This document shows, piece after piece, positions 16,889-26,018 of a stretch of DNA of 64,000 nt. The position numbers and the translations under genes were made by a program. Numbering within the stretch: the first letter of the stretch is position 1; each line of letters begins with the position of its first letter. Source of the DNA: Treponema medium (lineage in GTDB: Bacteria > Spirochaetota > Spirochaetia > Treponematales > Treponemataceae); the NCBI RefSeq assembly GCF_017161265.1, contig NZ_CP031393.1, positions 62,001-126,000 on the forward strand, given 5' to 3'. The notes beneath the pieces are model-generated. The model searched no databases. It was not told the DNA's origin and saw only the letters and a list, made by a program, of their open reading frames with translations.

Positions 16889-17620
16889 ATGGAACTTATT
16901 CAAGAAAACATCCTGCATATTATGGAAAGGATTAAAGCGGCGTGCAAAAAGGCAGGGCGCGATCCAAAAGAAGTTCAGCTGCTGCTTGCAACTAAAACCG
17001 TCGAGCCGGAGCGGATTCTACAAGCGTTTTCCTGCGGCTGCACGTTAATCGGCGAAAACAAGGTACAGGAGTTGCGCGATAAATACGAAGCGCTTTCCGC
17101 AGTTCCGCATACGACGCATTTTATCGGACATCTGCAATCGAATAAGATTAAAGAGGTGATTCAATATGCTCAATGTATCCAATCAATCGATAACATTGAT
17201 ACGGCGCAAAAACTGGAACAACGGCTTGCACAAGAAGATCGTAAACTCGACATCTTAGTGCAGGTAAACACCTCAGCGGAAGAAAGCAAGTTCGGCTGCG
17301 CGCCGGAAGAAGCGGAAAGATTAGTAAAAGCCATCGCTACCCTACCCCACGTCACTATCCGCGGGTTTATGACCATCGGGTTGTTTTCCGGAGAAGAAGA
17401 CAAGGTGCGCTCGTGCTTCCGCTGCCTTAAACAGGTACAAAAGCGCGTTACCGCAATGGCACTACCCAATGTTTCTACGGATATTCTTTCGATGGGGATG
17501 TCAGGCGATTTGGAAATCGCCATTGAAGAAGGTTCAACGATGCTACGTATCGGTACGGCGATATTCGGCGAACGTCATTATCCGGATACCTACTACTGGA
17601 ATGAACAAACCCCTTCATAA
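16889..17620 (+). CDS. YggS-family pyridoxal-phosphate homeostasis protein
   Basis: 243 residues. The PLP lysine is K36 in LLLATKTV; IGENKVQEL, HFIGHLQSNK and SMGMSGDLEIAIEEGSTMLRIG are the family signatures. Proteins of this COG0325 family bind PLP and buffer free vitamin B6. The only Shine-Dalgarno-like site (AGGAG) is 16 bases upstream, further than normal. Confidence 0.95.
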   Translation: MELIQENILHIMERIKAACKKAGRDPKEVQLLLATKTVEPERILQAFSCGCTLIGENKVQELRDKYEALSAVPHTTHFIGHLQSNKIKEVIQYAQCIQSIDNIDTAQKLEQRLAQEDRKLDILVQVNTSAEESKFGCAPEEAERLVKAIATLPHVTIRGFMTIGLFSGEEDKVRSCFRCLKQVQKRVTAMALPNVSTDILSMGMSGDLEIAIEEGSTMLRIGTAIFGERHYPDTYYWNEQTPS

Positions 17621-17636
17621 TGATGATAAAGAGATG

Positions 17637-18356
17637 ATGAAAAAAAAGAGTTTGCTTGCAGTTGTATTCTTGTTATCCGCATTAGCCGCTTTCGGCGAGG
17701 AACTTACCTACGCACGGCCGAAAACCAACGGCCTTGACATTGAGCTTTCTCAAGTACATTTGATTGCGGAAACATTCGATGAAGAGCGCATCGCGTATCG
17801 ATTTGAACTTGCGGAAGGCAAAAAACTTTCCTGCATAGAAACGCAAAAAACACTGCGGATACGCCAAATGACTCCTTCACAGGGCACGCTGTATGTCTTT
17901 ATACCGAAAACGATGTTACTGGAAAATTGCAGCATACGGGTAAACCGTGCGGATATCCGACTCGAAGGAGTGCAGGCGGTACATATCCTTGCGATGTTGA
18001 ATATGGGATCGGTAACAACGACCGAATGCGTATTTAAAAATGCCGTAATCAATAGTGCGCGAGGTGCGCTGTCCTTTGATAAAACGCAAATTGTAAAATC
18101 TTGCGCATTCACCATAATCGATGCAACCGCTGCCATAATCTTCCCTTCGGAAGAGGCTGAATATCATATCGATTACGTCCAAAACGGAGGGACGCTCACC
18201 ATTGCCGGTAATGAGCTTACCAAAAGCCCGGGAGAATACGGCAACGCGAAAGCAAAACGCCGCATCATCTTTTCGGGAGGCGCAGCAAAAGCTTCGATCA
18301 GCTTTACAAAAAAAGACACAAAAACGACAGCTTCCAAGCAGAATACAGGAAACTGA
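17637..18356 (+). CDS. Exported protein of unknown function
   Basis: 239 residues. MKKKSLLAVVFLLSALAAFGEE is a clear signal peptide. The rest is beta-strand-rich with a repeat-like layout (ENCSIRVNRADIRLEG, MGSVTTTECVFKNAVINSARGAL), similar in style to DUF4097-type adhesin-like beta-helix proteins, but I could not confirm this. The start was set at ATG 17637 because the longer frame overlaps the YggS gene out of phase. It follows YggS by 16 bases and is probably in the same operon. Confidence 0.75.
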   Translation: MKKKSLLAVVFLLSALAAFGEELTYARPKTNGLDIELSQVHLIAETFDEERIAYRFELAEGKKLSCIETQKTLRIRQMTPSQGTLYVFIPKTMLLENCSIRVNRADIRLEGVQAVHILAMLNMGSVTTTECVFKNAVINSARGALSFDKTQIVKSCAFTIIDATAAIIFPSEEAEYHIDYVQNGGTLTIAGNELTKSPGEYGNAKAKRRIIFSGGAAKASISFTKKDTKTTASKQNTGN

Positions 18357-18370
18357 TATTCCTCGTGCAT

Positions 18371-18405
18371 AAAAAAAGGCTTCTTTTGAATTTCAAAAGA
18401 AGCCT
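18371..18405 (-). terminator. Intrinsic terminator of tRNA-Leu
   Basis: On the minus strand an 11-bp perfect stem (GGCTTCTTTTG/CAAAAGAAGCC) is followed by seven T. It starts just after the tRNA 3' end. Confidence 0.9.
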
Positions 18406-18408
18406 TCA

Positions 18409-18490
18409 TGCGGCGAACTGGACTTGAACCAGCACACCTCGCGGCATCAGCACCTCAAGCTGACGTGTCTACCAATTCCACCACCGCCGC
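18409..18490 (-). tRNA. tRNA-Leu (anticodon GAG)
   Basis: Cloverleaf on the minus strand: acceptor GCGGCGG with TCGCCGC (one G-T pair), D-arm with AATTGGTAGACAC, anticodon stem TCAGC/GCTGA around loop TTGAGGT giving anticodon GAG, a variable arm, and the T-loop TTCAAGT. The discriminator is A and CCA is not encoded (the next bases are TGA). It reads CUU and CUC codons. It has its own promoter and terminator. Confidence 0.95.
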
Positions 18491-18507
18491 ATTTGTAACA
18501 GTGATGT

Positions 18508-18536
18508 ACTATATCTAAGATTACAAATAAAGTCAA
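18508..18536 (-). promoter_or_regulatory. Promoter of tRNA-Leu
   Basis: On the minus strand TTGACT, 17-base spacer, TATAGT, ending about 18 bases before the tRNA. Near-consensus sigma-70 type. Confidence 0.8.
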
Positions 18537-18548
18537 GGCCTTAATCAT

Positions 18549-18715
18549 GGCAAACACATCAGAGTTATGTAATATCCCCGCAGAATAAAGAGGCTATTCA
18601 ACCAGAGTTGAACCACTCCGCGGTTCAAATGGTCTCACAGCCTCTTTATTCTGCGGTATTTGATCTATTCTTCTGATATATTTGCCCTGTTGCTAGAAAA
18701 AAATGTGCGGAATTC
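18549..18715 (+). repeat. Dispersed intergenic element, copy C (minimal form)
   Basis: Perfect 18-bp inverted repeat: CCGCAGAATAAAGAGGCT at 18578-18595 with its complement at 18639-18656. Inside, ACCA...TGGT and TTGAACC/GGTTCAA (18608-18614/18622-18628) extend the hairpin. The left end CAAACACATCA and right end ATGTGCGGAATT match copies A and B. This copy lacks the inner GGA-loop block and seems to be the core form. It lies between tRNA-Leu and dus. Confidence 0.8.
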
Positions 18716-18758
18716 CACACATTGCAAAACCTCGCCCTTTTTGTTACAGTGAGCGGCG

Positions 18759-19748
18759 ATGAAGCTCATACTGGCGCCGCTTGCGAATATCAGTCATTCG
18801 GGATTGAGGATGCTTATCCATACTTTCGGCGATCCCGACGAATACTTTACCGAGATGATTCATGCGCCGTCGTTGCTTGCGGGCGGGCGGTTTGAACAGT
18901 GGTACCTGCGGGCAAATCCCGTGCCGGAAAAACTGGTATGGCAGCTGACCTCGCCTAAGGCGGAGGCATTCGCACAGGTGATACCTATCGTACTGCAGCA
19001 CGGCGGCATCGGGGTTGACTTAAACATGGGCTGTTCCGCTCCGCCGATTGTACGAACGGGAGCAGGTATTGCATGGATGCTGAAGCCGCTTAACACGACA
19101 GCCGAAGCGGTACGGTCGGCTAAACAAGCGCTCGAAGGATATGCTGCGGCGCAAGGCAGGTCTTTTAGATTGAGCGTAAAGCTGAGGATCGGTGCGATCG
19201 CCGACTATGCGTATCTTTTACGCTTTTGTACGATGCTGATTGATGAAGGCGTGCAACTTATCACGATCCACCCACGCCTGCAGCGGCAAAGCTATGCGCG
19301 GCCGGCTCTCCACGAATACACGGCAGCGCTCGCGAAGGATTTGCCTATTCCGGTATACGGCAATGGAGACATCAATTCGGCAGAGAAACTGCAAACCGCC
19401 GCGCAGCACTATCCTTGCGCGGGGTGGATGATCGGACGCGCAGCGGTACAAATGCCGTGGATTTTTGAAGCAATACGCCGCAACCACGCTGACGATTCGA
19501 CTTCCGCACCGTACCGTATCGACCTTGAACAAACGGCGTTATCGTTTTTGCACTACCTCGAAGCCGAACAGCCGCCGGAATTCTTCCTTACGCGGGCGCA
19601 GCGGTTCTTTCAGTTTTATTGCGACAACTTTTCGTTTGCGCACTATTGCAGAACACAACTGCTGCGGGCACAGAACCGAGAAGAAATGGAGCGCGTGCTG
19701 CATACCTACTTTGAGCAGTCGCCAAGTGATAAACTGATCGAAATATAA
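18759..19748 (+). CDS. dus: tRNA-dihydrouridine synthase
   Basis: 329 residues, TIM-barrel flavoprotein. APLANISHSGLR near the start, the active-site cysteine in DLNMGCSAPP (about residue 93), KLRIG, TIHPRLQRQSY and GNGDI match the Dus family. It reduces uridine to dihydrouridine in tRNA D-loops using FMN and NADPH. The active-site context GCSAPP differs slightly from the usual GCPxxK. No clear ribosome-binding site. The subtype (DusA/B/C) cannot be set by eye. Confidence 0.9.
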   Translation: MKLILAPLANISHSGLRMLIHTFGDPDEYFTEMIHAPSLLAGGRFEQWYLRANPVPEKLVWQLTSPKAEAFAQVIPIVLQHGGIGVDLNMGCSAPPIVRTGAGIAWMLKPLNTTAEAVRSAKQALEGYAAAQGRSFRLSVKLRIGAIADYAYLLRFCTMLIDEGVQLITIHPRLQRQSYARPALHEYTAALAKDLPIPVYGNGDINSAEKLQTAAQHYPCAGWMIGRAAVQMPWIFEAIRRNHADDSTSAPYRIDLEQTALSFLHYLEAEQPPEFFLTRAQRFFQFYCDNFSFAHYCRTQLLRAQNREEMERVLHTYFEQSPSDKLIEI

Positions 19749-19834
19749 AGTTTTCGGATTATTTTCCGATGCTTATTAAATGGAAGTATGTTATTATTAA
19801 AAGATAACAGCCGATTAACTACCAGTAATTGTAA

Positions 19835-19862
19835 TTGGCATTTCCTTATATACGGTTAAAAT
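19835..19862 (+). promoter_or_regulatory. Possible promoter of the CBM48-like exported protein
   Basis: TTGGCA, 16-base spacer, TAAAAT, ending 16 bases before the start codon at 19879; GGGAGG follows. Confidence 0.4.
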
Positions 19863-19878
19863 ATTCGGGGAGGACATC

Positions 19879-20607
19879 ATGCGCAATGCAATACGGCAAA
19901 AAGCCGTGGCGGTCTTTTTTTTCTTGTGTATACTGATCGCTGTGCAAGCGGCGGAGCAAACTACCATCGACACATACACCTACGGCGAACTTGTTGAAAC
20001 AATTGCACGGACGGATGCGCCGCTTATCACCGGAAAATATATCATTTTTACGGCAGCCGGATCCGCACGCCATGTCGGTATCGCCTTTGAACATGAAAAC
20101 TTTCAATCAATTCATTCTTTCCAGCGCTTGTATCGAAGCGATGATAGCACCGAAACCAAAAAATCAATTCTCTTCTACATCATGCAAATACCGGAAGAAA
20201 TGAGAGAGCTGCGCTATCGGCTGGTTATCAACGGTCTCTGGTCTACAGACCCGCTCAATCCCGATGAAATCTTCGACTACTCCGCCGGAATGTCTCTTTC
20301 GGTTTTAAAGATTCCGTATCAAAAAGAATATAGAACCGCTGTTGAAAATAACGGCAGAACTCGTTTTGTCTATCAAGGAGAATCGGGCAAACGGATATAC
20401 CTAGCAGGCACATTCAATAACTGGGATCCCTTTATGTATACCTTGGAAGAGGTGATGCCGGGTAGATACGAATTATACCTTCCGCTGCCGAATGGCGTTT
20501 GGTATTATGCATACTTTAAAGACGGAAAGCAAATTCCCGATACGACAAACCGCGAACACGTCTACATGGCCGACGGGAGAACAGCTTCGGTTATTTCCGT
20601 TAAATAA
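19879..20607 (+). CDS. Exported protein with glycogen-binding-like (CBM48/E-set) domain
   Basis: 242 residues. Signal peptide (about 1-25, AVFFFLCILIAVQAAE). The last 75 residues hold the E-set/AMPK-type glycogen-binding pattern: YLAGTFNNWDPFMY, GRYELYLPLPNGVWYYAYFKDG, PDTTNREHV. These domains bind alpha-glucans, but without a catalytic partner the role is open. The first 150 residues are unrecognised. GGGAGG precedes the start. The MATE gene follows after 22 bases. Confidence 0.8.
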   Translation: MRNAIRQKAVAVFFFLCILIAVQAAEQTTIDTYTYGELVETIARTDAPLITGKYIIFTAAGSARHVGIAFEHENFQSIHSFQRLYRSDDSTETKKSILFYIMQIPEEMRELRYRLVINGLWSTDPLNPDEIFDYSAGMSLSVLKIPYQKEYRTAVENNGRTRFVYQGESGKRIYLAGTFNNWDPFMYTLEEVMPGRYELYLPLPNGVWYYAYFKDGKQIPDTTNREHVYMADGRTASVISVK

Positions 20608-20629
20608 CAGCCATAGTGTCTCTTCGCCT

Positions 20630-22006
20630 ATGAAGACATTCCTGAAGCAATCGACGGAAGCGCGGCGCGAACTCATCCTGACCGCCAACCCTATTAAAAC
20701 ATTGCTTATTCTCTCTCTTCCCTCGCTTCTGATGAATACCGTGCAAGCGATGATGCCATTCACCGATGGGCTTTTTATCAATAACCTCACCGGTTATGCA
20801 GTAACGGGGGCGGTAACTTTTTCTCAGCCGATTATTTCGATGGTATTGGGTTTATCGCAAGGATTAAGCGTTGCTGCGATGGCAATTATCGGGCAGCTGA
20901 ACGGCAGAGGCGCAATCGAAGAAGGGAAACGGGTCGCAGCACAGATATTCTTATTCGCGGTTATGCTCGGTATCATTAGCGCGCCACTACTCCTTATCAT
21001 CAGTGTGGCGGTTTCACGGAGCTTGCAGAGCGATATAGCGCCGTATGTCCGTCAGTACATCGCGTGGTACAGTATCGTCTTACCGTTCAGCTTTTTGGAG
21101 TCCGTATACAACGGTATCAAAAACGCGAATGGGAAACCCGAAGCGGCTTTTACCCGAATGACCATCCTCTTTATTATGAAAGTTGTCGGGAATTTTCTCT
21201 TTCTCTATGTATTGCGGCTCGAAATTCTCGGGTGCGTACTCGCATCTCTTTTGGCAAATGCAACGATCACAGTCTGGATGGTATACGAATTGTTCATCCA
21301 CAAAAGTCCGGACAAGCTCGATGTCAAAAACTTCAAGTTCGATTCAAAGATCATCAGAGAGGTTCTGAAAGTCGGTTTTCCGGCAATGTTCAACTATTCT
21401 TTTTTGTACTTAGGTTTTTTCCTTATCAATAAAGAAATTGAAAGATACGGTGCGATCGTCGTTGCGGCGCAGGGAATCGCGAGCAATATCAATGCACTGT
21501 GCTTCAACCTGCCTGCGGCTTTTAGCGCGGCAATTACTACGATGGTCAGTATGCACATCGGCGCAGGATATCCGCAAAAGGCAAAACGGGATTGTCTTCT
21601 CGGCTGCATCACCAGCATCATTATCGCCGTTATAATGATTTCGATTATGATTCCGCTTTCGCCTTATCTGACCGTCTTATTCAGACGGGAGCCGGAAATT
21701 ATCGGTATTGCAAACAATGCGCTCAACATCTACACCTATTCGATTATCGGCTTCGGTATTTGTATGACTATTCAAGGTGCGTTTATCGGGCTCGGCAAAA
21801 CGAAGATGCCGCTTGTGCTCGGTGTACTCCGTATATGGCTGCTGCGTTACATCTTTGTATTGGCAACGGAACACGTCTTGCAATACTACGCTATTTTTTG
21901 GGGAAATCTCTTTTCAAATATGACAACTGCGCTCATCGCAACTGTCCTCATTTTGCGGACAAAATGGGTGTCGGCACTCACCATCACCACTGAAACAAAG
22001 GAGTAA
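20630..22006 (+). CDS. MATE-family multidrug/cation antiporter
   Basis: 458 residues with about 12 membrane segments in two halves. The start MKTFLKQS...NPIKTLLILSLPSLLMNTVQAMMPFTDGLFI is typical of MATE/NorM-DinF proteins. It exports cationic compounds in exchange for Na+ or H+. ATG 20630 was chosen because the upstream frame is a shadow of the preceding gene. Only 5 bases separate its stop from selA, so selA may be co-transcribed. Confidence 0.9.
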   Translation: MKTFLKQSTEARRELILTANPIKTLLILSLPSLLMNTVQAMMPFTDGLFINNLTGYAVTGAVTFSQPIISMVLGLSQGLSVAAMAIIGQLNGRGAIEEGKRVAAQIFLFAVMLGIISAPLLLIISVAVSRSLQSDIAPYVRQYIAWYSIVLPFSFLESVYNGIKNANGKPEAAFTRMTILFIMKVVGNFLFLYVLRLEILGCVLASLLANATITVWMVYELFIHKSPDKLDVKNFKFDSKIIREVLKVGFPAMFNYSFLYLGFFLINKEIERYGAIVVAAQGIASNINALCFNLPAAFSAAITTMVSMHIGAGYPQKAKRDCLLGCITSIIIAVIMISIMIPLSPYLTVLFRREPEIIGIANNALNIYTYSIIGFGICMTIQGAFIGLGKTKMPLVLGVLRIWLLRYIFVLATEHVLQYYAIFWGNLFSNMTTALIATVLILRTKWVSALTITTETKE

Positions 22007-22011
22007 CCGCC

Positions 22012-23361
22012 ATGCACGGTTCACTGGCACAGATACCGCAAGTCGAAAAATTGCTCTCACATCACGAGCTTTCCGGCTGCATCGAAAAACTCGGCAGACC
22101 GATTGTAGCCTCTATCGTATCGGAGTATATCAAGCAGATACGGGCCGAGGCTTTAAAAGGAGCCGCCGTTCCGTCTTTTGATACGTGTATAGCGGACATC
22201 CGGCAGCGGTGCACACAGCATATACGGAAGCGGATTTCGAAGATTATCAACGCGACGGGCATTATCTTGCACACCAACCTCGGACGAAGCCCGCTTCCGC
22301 ACGGTATTTGGGATGCGGCAAAGGAAGCCGCCCAATCATACTCGGCTATCGAGATGGATTTGGAGGACGGCAAACGGGGACCGCGGTTCCCCTTTGCTGT
22401 CGAAGCGATGAGTACGCTTGTCCGTGCGGAAGCGGCGCTGATGCTGAACAACAACGCCGCCGCCGTGTTTCTGTTACTTAAAGCGCTTGCAAGCGGAAAA
22501 GAGGTTATCGTTGCGCGCGGCCAGCAGGTGCAAATAGGCGGCGGCTTCCGCATTCCCGATATTCTGCGGGAGGCAGGCTGTACGCTTGTAGAAGTCGGCA
22601 CCACAAACATCACCACCCTTGAAGACATTACCGCCGCCGTTACCGAACAGACGGCGATGGTGCTGTGGGTGCATACCTCAAACTATAAAATCCGCGGCTT
22701 TACGGAGCAACCTTCCCTTACCGCCATCCGCAAGGCCTTGCCGCCTGAGGTTATTCTTGCGGTGGATCAAGGGTCAGGCGTTATTTCGCTTAGCCTACAA
22801 GATGAGCCGACCGTACCGGCCTTATTAAAAGAAGGCGCCGACCTCGTTTGTTTCTCGGGGGATAAAGTATTCGGCGGCCCGCAGTGCGGATGGATTACCG
22901 GCAAAAAAGATTTAATCGCCCTCATTGCCCGCCATCCGCTGATGCGCACCTATCGGGTAGGCCGCGCCGTTGCCGCTCTAATGGAAGAGACCCTCGTGCA
23001 CTATCTGAATAACGGAAAGAGCGCCGCGGCCGAAGCGTTGCTGCTTGACCCTGCCGTGATAAAAAAACGCAGTGAAAAACTTGTAAGAAAACTGCCGTCC
23101 GGAACCGCATGTGTTGTCCCCTACCCTTTCTCGCTCGGCGGCGGCAGCACCCCCGACGAAGCCTTCCCGTCATGGGCAATTATGCTGCACACGCATAAAC
23201 CGGAAGCGGTAAAGACAGCGCTGCGGTTTTGCAGCATTCCGATTATCGCTATTATTTCGGAGGACAGGCTGCTCTTACACCTTGCCGCCGTAAATCCTGC
23301 CGATGATATCTATATTATCAAAGAATTACAGGAAATCTCTAAAAACTCGCCCGGCTTTTAG
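22012..23361 (+). CDS. selA: L-seryl-tRNA(Sec) selenium transferase
   Basis: 449 residues. INATGIILHTNLGRSPLP near residue 80 is a SelA hallmark, and the PLP lysine lies in CFSGDKVFGGPQCG (about residue 285). It converts seryl-tRNA(Sec) to selenocysteinyl-tRNA using selenophosphate. AAAGGAG precedes the start by 8 bases. It forms a pair with selB; selD lies 38 kb away in this window, and no selC tRNA was seen. Confidence 0.97.
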   Translation: MHGSLAQIPQVEKLLSHHELSGCIEKLGRPIVASIVSEYIKQIRAEALKGAAVPSFDTCIADIRQRCTQHIRKRISKIINATGIILHTNLGRSPLPHGIWDAAKEAAQSYSAIEMDLEDGKRGPRFPFAVEAMSTLVRAEAALMLNNNAAAVFLLLKALASGKEVIVARGQQVQIGGGFRIPDILREAGCTLVEVGTTNITTLEDITAAVTEQTAMVLWVHTSNYKIRGFTEQPSLTAIRKALPPEVILAVDQGSGVISLSLQDEPTVPALLKEGADLVCFSGDKVFGGPQCGWITGKKDLIALIARHPLMRTYRVGRAVAALMEETLVHYLNNGKSAAAEALLLDPAVIKKRSEKLVRKLPSGTACVVPYPFSLGGGSTPDEAFPSWAIMLHTHKPEAVKTALRFCSIPIIAIISEDRLLLHLAAVNPADDIYIIKELQEISKNSPGF

Positions 23362-23395
23362 AGGTTCGTTAAAAAATCACAGAGGTGCGTTGGCT

Positions 23396-25171
23396 ATGGC
23401 ATATATTTTGGGAACCGCCGGACACGTCGATCACGGCAAAACCGCATTGGTAAAATGCTTAACCGGAGTGGAAACCAGCCACATCCCCGAAGAAAAGAAG
23501 CGGGGTATGACAATTGAGCTGGGTTTTGCCGCCTTGGAAGATCCCGTACACGGAACGATCGGCATCGTCGATGTTCCCGGACACGAACGGTTTATCCGTA
23601 ACATGGTGGCAGGCACGTGGGGACTTGACGCGGCAATGCTGATTGTCGCAGCGGACGACGGGTGGATGCAGATGTCGTCGGATCACCTGCGGGTACTTAA
23701 AGCGATGCATATCAACTCCATCCTGTTGGTCATAACCAAATCCGACTTGGCCGATCCCGATATGATCGAGCTGATACGGGAAGATGCAAATCGTCATTGC
23801 CGCGAAATCCTCGGACGGGAATTACCCTCGGTGGCAGTTTCCGCACATACCGGCGCCGGTATCGACGAACTCAAGAAAAAAATTACGGAATTATTGAGTG
23901 CCGTCCGTACCGCTCCGTTGGATAAGCCGTTCCTGTATATCGACCGCGCCTTTACGCTGAAAGGAATCGGCATCACGGTAACCGGTACGCTCCGCGGTAA
24001 AAGCATTGCCGTCGGCGATCAGCTTGCACTCTATCCCGACGGAACCGAGTGCAAGATTAAAAACATCCAAAATCACCACGCCGACGTATCTTCTTCCGAA
24101 TCGGGAATGCGGACGGCGCTCAACCTGAAAATATCCGAAAAAGAAAAGGTAGCGCGCGGTATGCTGCTTGCAGGCCTTGGCGAAAGTCCCGTACTGCAAG
24201 GATCCGAGCTGCTCGTCCGTGTCGATGAATATTTTAACAAACAGGAAACCGGCGCCGGCATCAAAAATCATATCGAACTGGAACTTGCAACCGGCAGTAC
24301 CAATGCCATCGGCGCAATTCACTTTAACAAAACCGATCCTACGCTGGCGCGGGTGTCCTTGCAGGAACCTATCGCCGGACGATGGAACCAACCAGCCGTC
24401 CTTATCAGGCATGGCGGAAGCTCAATTCTTGCCTCATGCAGAATACTTGCGGCCTTTGACTCCTACCGCGCATCCGTCTTTAAACAGTTCTTTTCGGTGT
24501 ATGCCGGACGGGAATTACCGTCGTGGAAAAGCTGCGGCTTTTTTATCACCGGCTTTATAGAGAAAGACCGCGCGGAACCTAAGGAGCTTTCGGTTGACGC
24601 AAAAGACGTTACGGCCTGCGGCAAACAGCTCATCTTTACCAAAAAGCTTGCCGAATGGGAAGCAAAGATTTTAGAGACCGCAAAGAAAAGTCAGGCAGGT
24701 TTTACTGCAGAGGAAATCGATACGGCTGTGCCGGTAAAGGTGCGGCAGGAAATCCTGAAAAAACTGTGTGCGGAAAACAAACTCGCCAATGAAGGCAGTG
24801 TGTATAAGCTGGCAGGCAGCGGGGATACCTTGTCGAAAACGGCACAGCAGCTGTTACAGTTGGCGCTTAAAGCAGGGTTCGACGGTATCGAAATAGATAA
24901 AATCCAGCTGCCGCAGGTGCGGAAAGACGCCCGCGATTTGGTAAAGCTCGGTAAGCTCGTCGTATTGGAAAATTTTTTGCACTACCACCGTGAGATATAC
25001 GATAAAGCGATTGCCGCTATCTTAAAAGGGAAAAAAGCAGGCGACATCATCACCATTGCAGACGCCCGTACCGCGACCAATCTTTCGCGCAAATATGTTA
25101 TCCCCCTGCTCAATGTTCTGGAAAAAAACGGCAAGGTAAAGCGGCAGGAGAATGACCGAATCGTTTTGTAG
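23396..25171 (+). CDS. selB: Selenocysteine-specific elongation factor SelB
   Basis: 591 residues. GTPase domain with G1 GHVDHGKT (9-16), G2/G3 RGMTIELGFA and DVPGHERF, G4 TKSD, then EF-Tu-like domains 2-3, and a C-terminal region of winged helices (about 400-591, ending KYVIPLLNVLEKNGKVKR) that binds the SECIS RNA. It delivers Sec-tRNA to UGA codons. ATG 23396 was chosen; the upstream extension overlaps selA in another frame. It starts 34 bases after selA. Confidence 0.97.
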   Translation: MAYILGTAGHVDHGKTALVKCLTGVETSHIPEEKKRGMTIELGFAALEDPVHGTIGIVDVPGHERFIRNMVAGTWGLDAAMLIVAADDGWMQMSSDHLRVLKAMHINSILLVITKSDLADPDMIELIREDANRHCREILGRELPSVAVSAHTGAGIDELKKKITELLSAVRTAPLDKPFLYIDRAFTLKGIGITVTGTLRGKSIAVGDQLALYPDGTECKIKNIQNHHADVSSSESGMRTALNLKISEKEKVARGMLLAGLGESPVLQGSELLVRVDEYFNKQETGAGIKNHIELELATGSTNAIGAIHFNKTDPTLARVSLQEPIAGRWNQPAVLIRHGGSSILASCRILAAFDSYRASVFKQFFSVYAGRELPSWKSCGFFITGFIEKDRAEPKELSVDAKDVTACGKQLIFTKKLAEWEAKILETAKKSQAGFTAEEIDTAVPVKVRQEILKKLCAENKLANEGSVYKLAGSGDTLSKTAQQLLQLALKAGFDGIEIDKIQLPQVRKDARDLVKLGKLVVLENFLHYHREIYDKAIAAILKGKKAGDIITIADARTATNLSRKYVIPLLNVLEKNGKVKRQENDRIVL

Positions 25172-25176
25172 AGTAA

Positions 25177-25418
25177 CCACATCAACTTCTTTTCATATTC
25201 CCGCAGAAAAGAGAGGCTATTCGACCAGAACTGCCAAGGATGGCAGTGGTTCCATATAGTAGCGATGTTTTGTGCGTGCACAAAACTCGCCTTCAACTGA
25301 TGTACATGGATGTACAACAGTTGAAGATGGTTCAAATGGTCTCATAGTCTTCCTTTTTCTGCGATTATGATTTATTTGTCTGGTGCGATTACCCTTCTTT
25401 TAAAATAAAGTGTGCGGA
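25177..25418 (+). repeat. Dispersed intergenic element, copy B (two GGA-loop hairpins)
   Basis: Same architecture as copy A: 6-bp hairpin with hexaloop AAGGAT (25230-25247), GTTTTGTG/CACAAAAC hairpin (25267-25286), and a long hairpin with hexaloop ATGGAT (25291-25326) that has one internal A-A mismatch where copy A pairs perfectly. Right end AAAGTGTGCGGA. It lies between selB and the hibernation factor gene, in the same orientation. Confidence 0.75.
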
Positions 25419-25575
25419 TTCTCCTCGACTTTTTGCATTTTATTACGTATACTTAATAAAGAAGGTTTCTAAAAATGTGTTCAACCTTTTTAGAATGACC
25501 CGAAAGAAGGAGGCTTCAAAAGGCAGCTACTTTTGCGGCGCCTTCACACACCTGATACCGTATAGGAGGTCTCGT

Positions 25576-25863
25576 ATGAACATCAATTTACAGGCGGTAA
25601 AATTTACACTGGACGAAGATCAAAAAACCTTCGTACACAAGAAATTTGAACGGATTAAGTATGCGGAAGATTTAATTGTCGATGTCCTCTGCACGATAAA
25701 ATTCGACAAAAAGTTCACCTACGAATGTACCGTCAATTTTAAGGGTGGAACCGCACACGTTTCCACCGAAGATTATGACTTTAACGCAGGGGTCAATAAA
25801 TTGATGGATATTTTGGATCAAAAAGTACGAAAAGAAAAAGATAAGATACAAGCTAAAAAATAA
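25576..25863 (+). CDS. Short ribosome hibernation-promoting factor (HPF/RaiA family)
   Basis: 95 residues. MNINLQAVKFTLDEDQKTFVHKKFERI and YECTVNFKGGTAHVSTED fit the HPF/YfiA fold (beta-alpha-beta3-alpha). The C-terminal dimerisation domain of long HPF is absent, so this is the short form. It binds the 30S decoding region in stationary phase. ATG 25576 is set by AGGAGG 6 bases upstream. An intrinsic terminator follows. Confidence 0.88.
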   Translation: MNINLQAVKFTLDEDQKTFVHKKFERIKYAEDLIVDVLCTIKFDKKFTYECTVNFKGGTAHVSTEDYDFNAGVNKLMDILDQKVRKEKDKIQAKK

Positions 25864-25873
25864 CAGTCCCGCA

Positions 25874-25908
25874 AAACGGCTAATCCCCATCGGATTAGCC
25901 GTTTTTTT
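25874..25908 (+). terminator. Intrinsic terminator of the HPF gene
   Basis: Stem AAACGGCTAATCC with GGATTAGCCGTTT around a 5-base loop, then a T-run of 7-8. It begins 11 bases after the stop codon. Confidence 0.92.
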
Positions 25909-26018
25909 ATAATGAGGCGTAAAAATTGCTCCCCTTATCACCCGTAATCAAGAATACCGGCAAGTCTTTGACCGAAATCAATGGTACGGCTTATGTAATA
26001 ATTTTTACAGCTCACCTC

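Noticed and set aside
18371-18405. Terminator for the plus-strand exported-protein gene
   Set aside because: The T-run exists only on the minus strand after the tRNA; on the plus strand the hairpin is followed by TTCATG.
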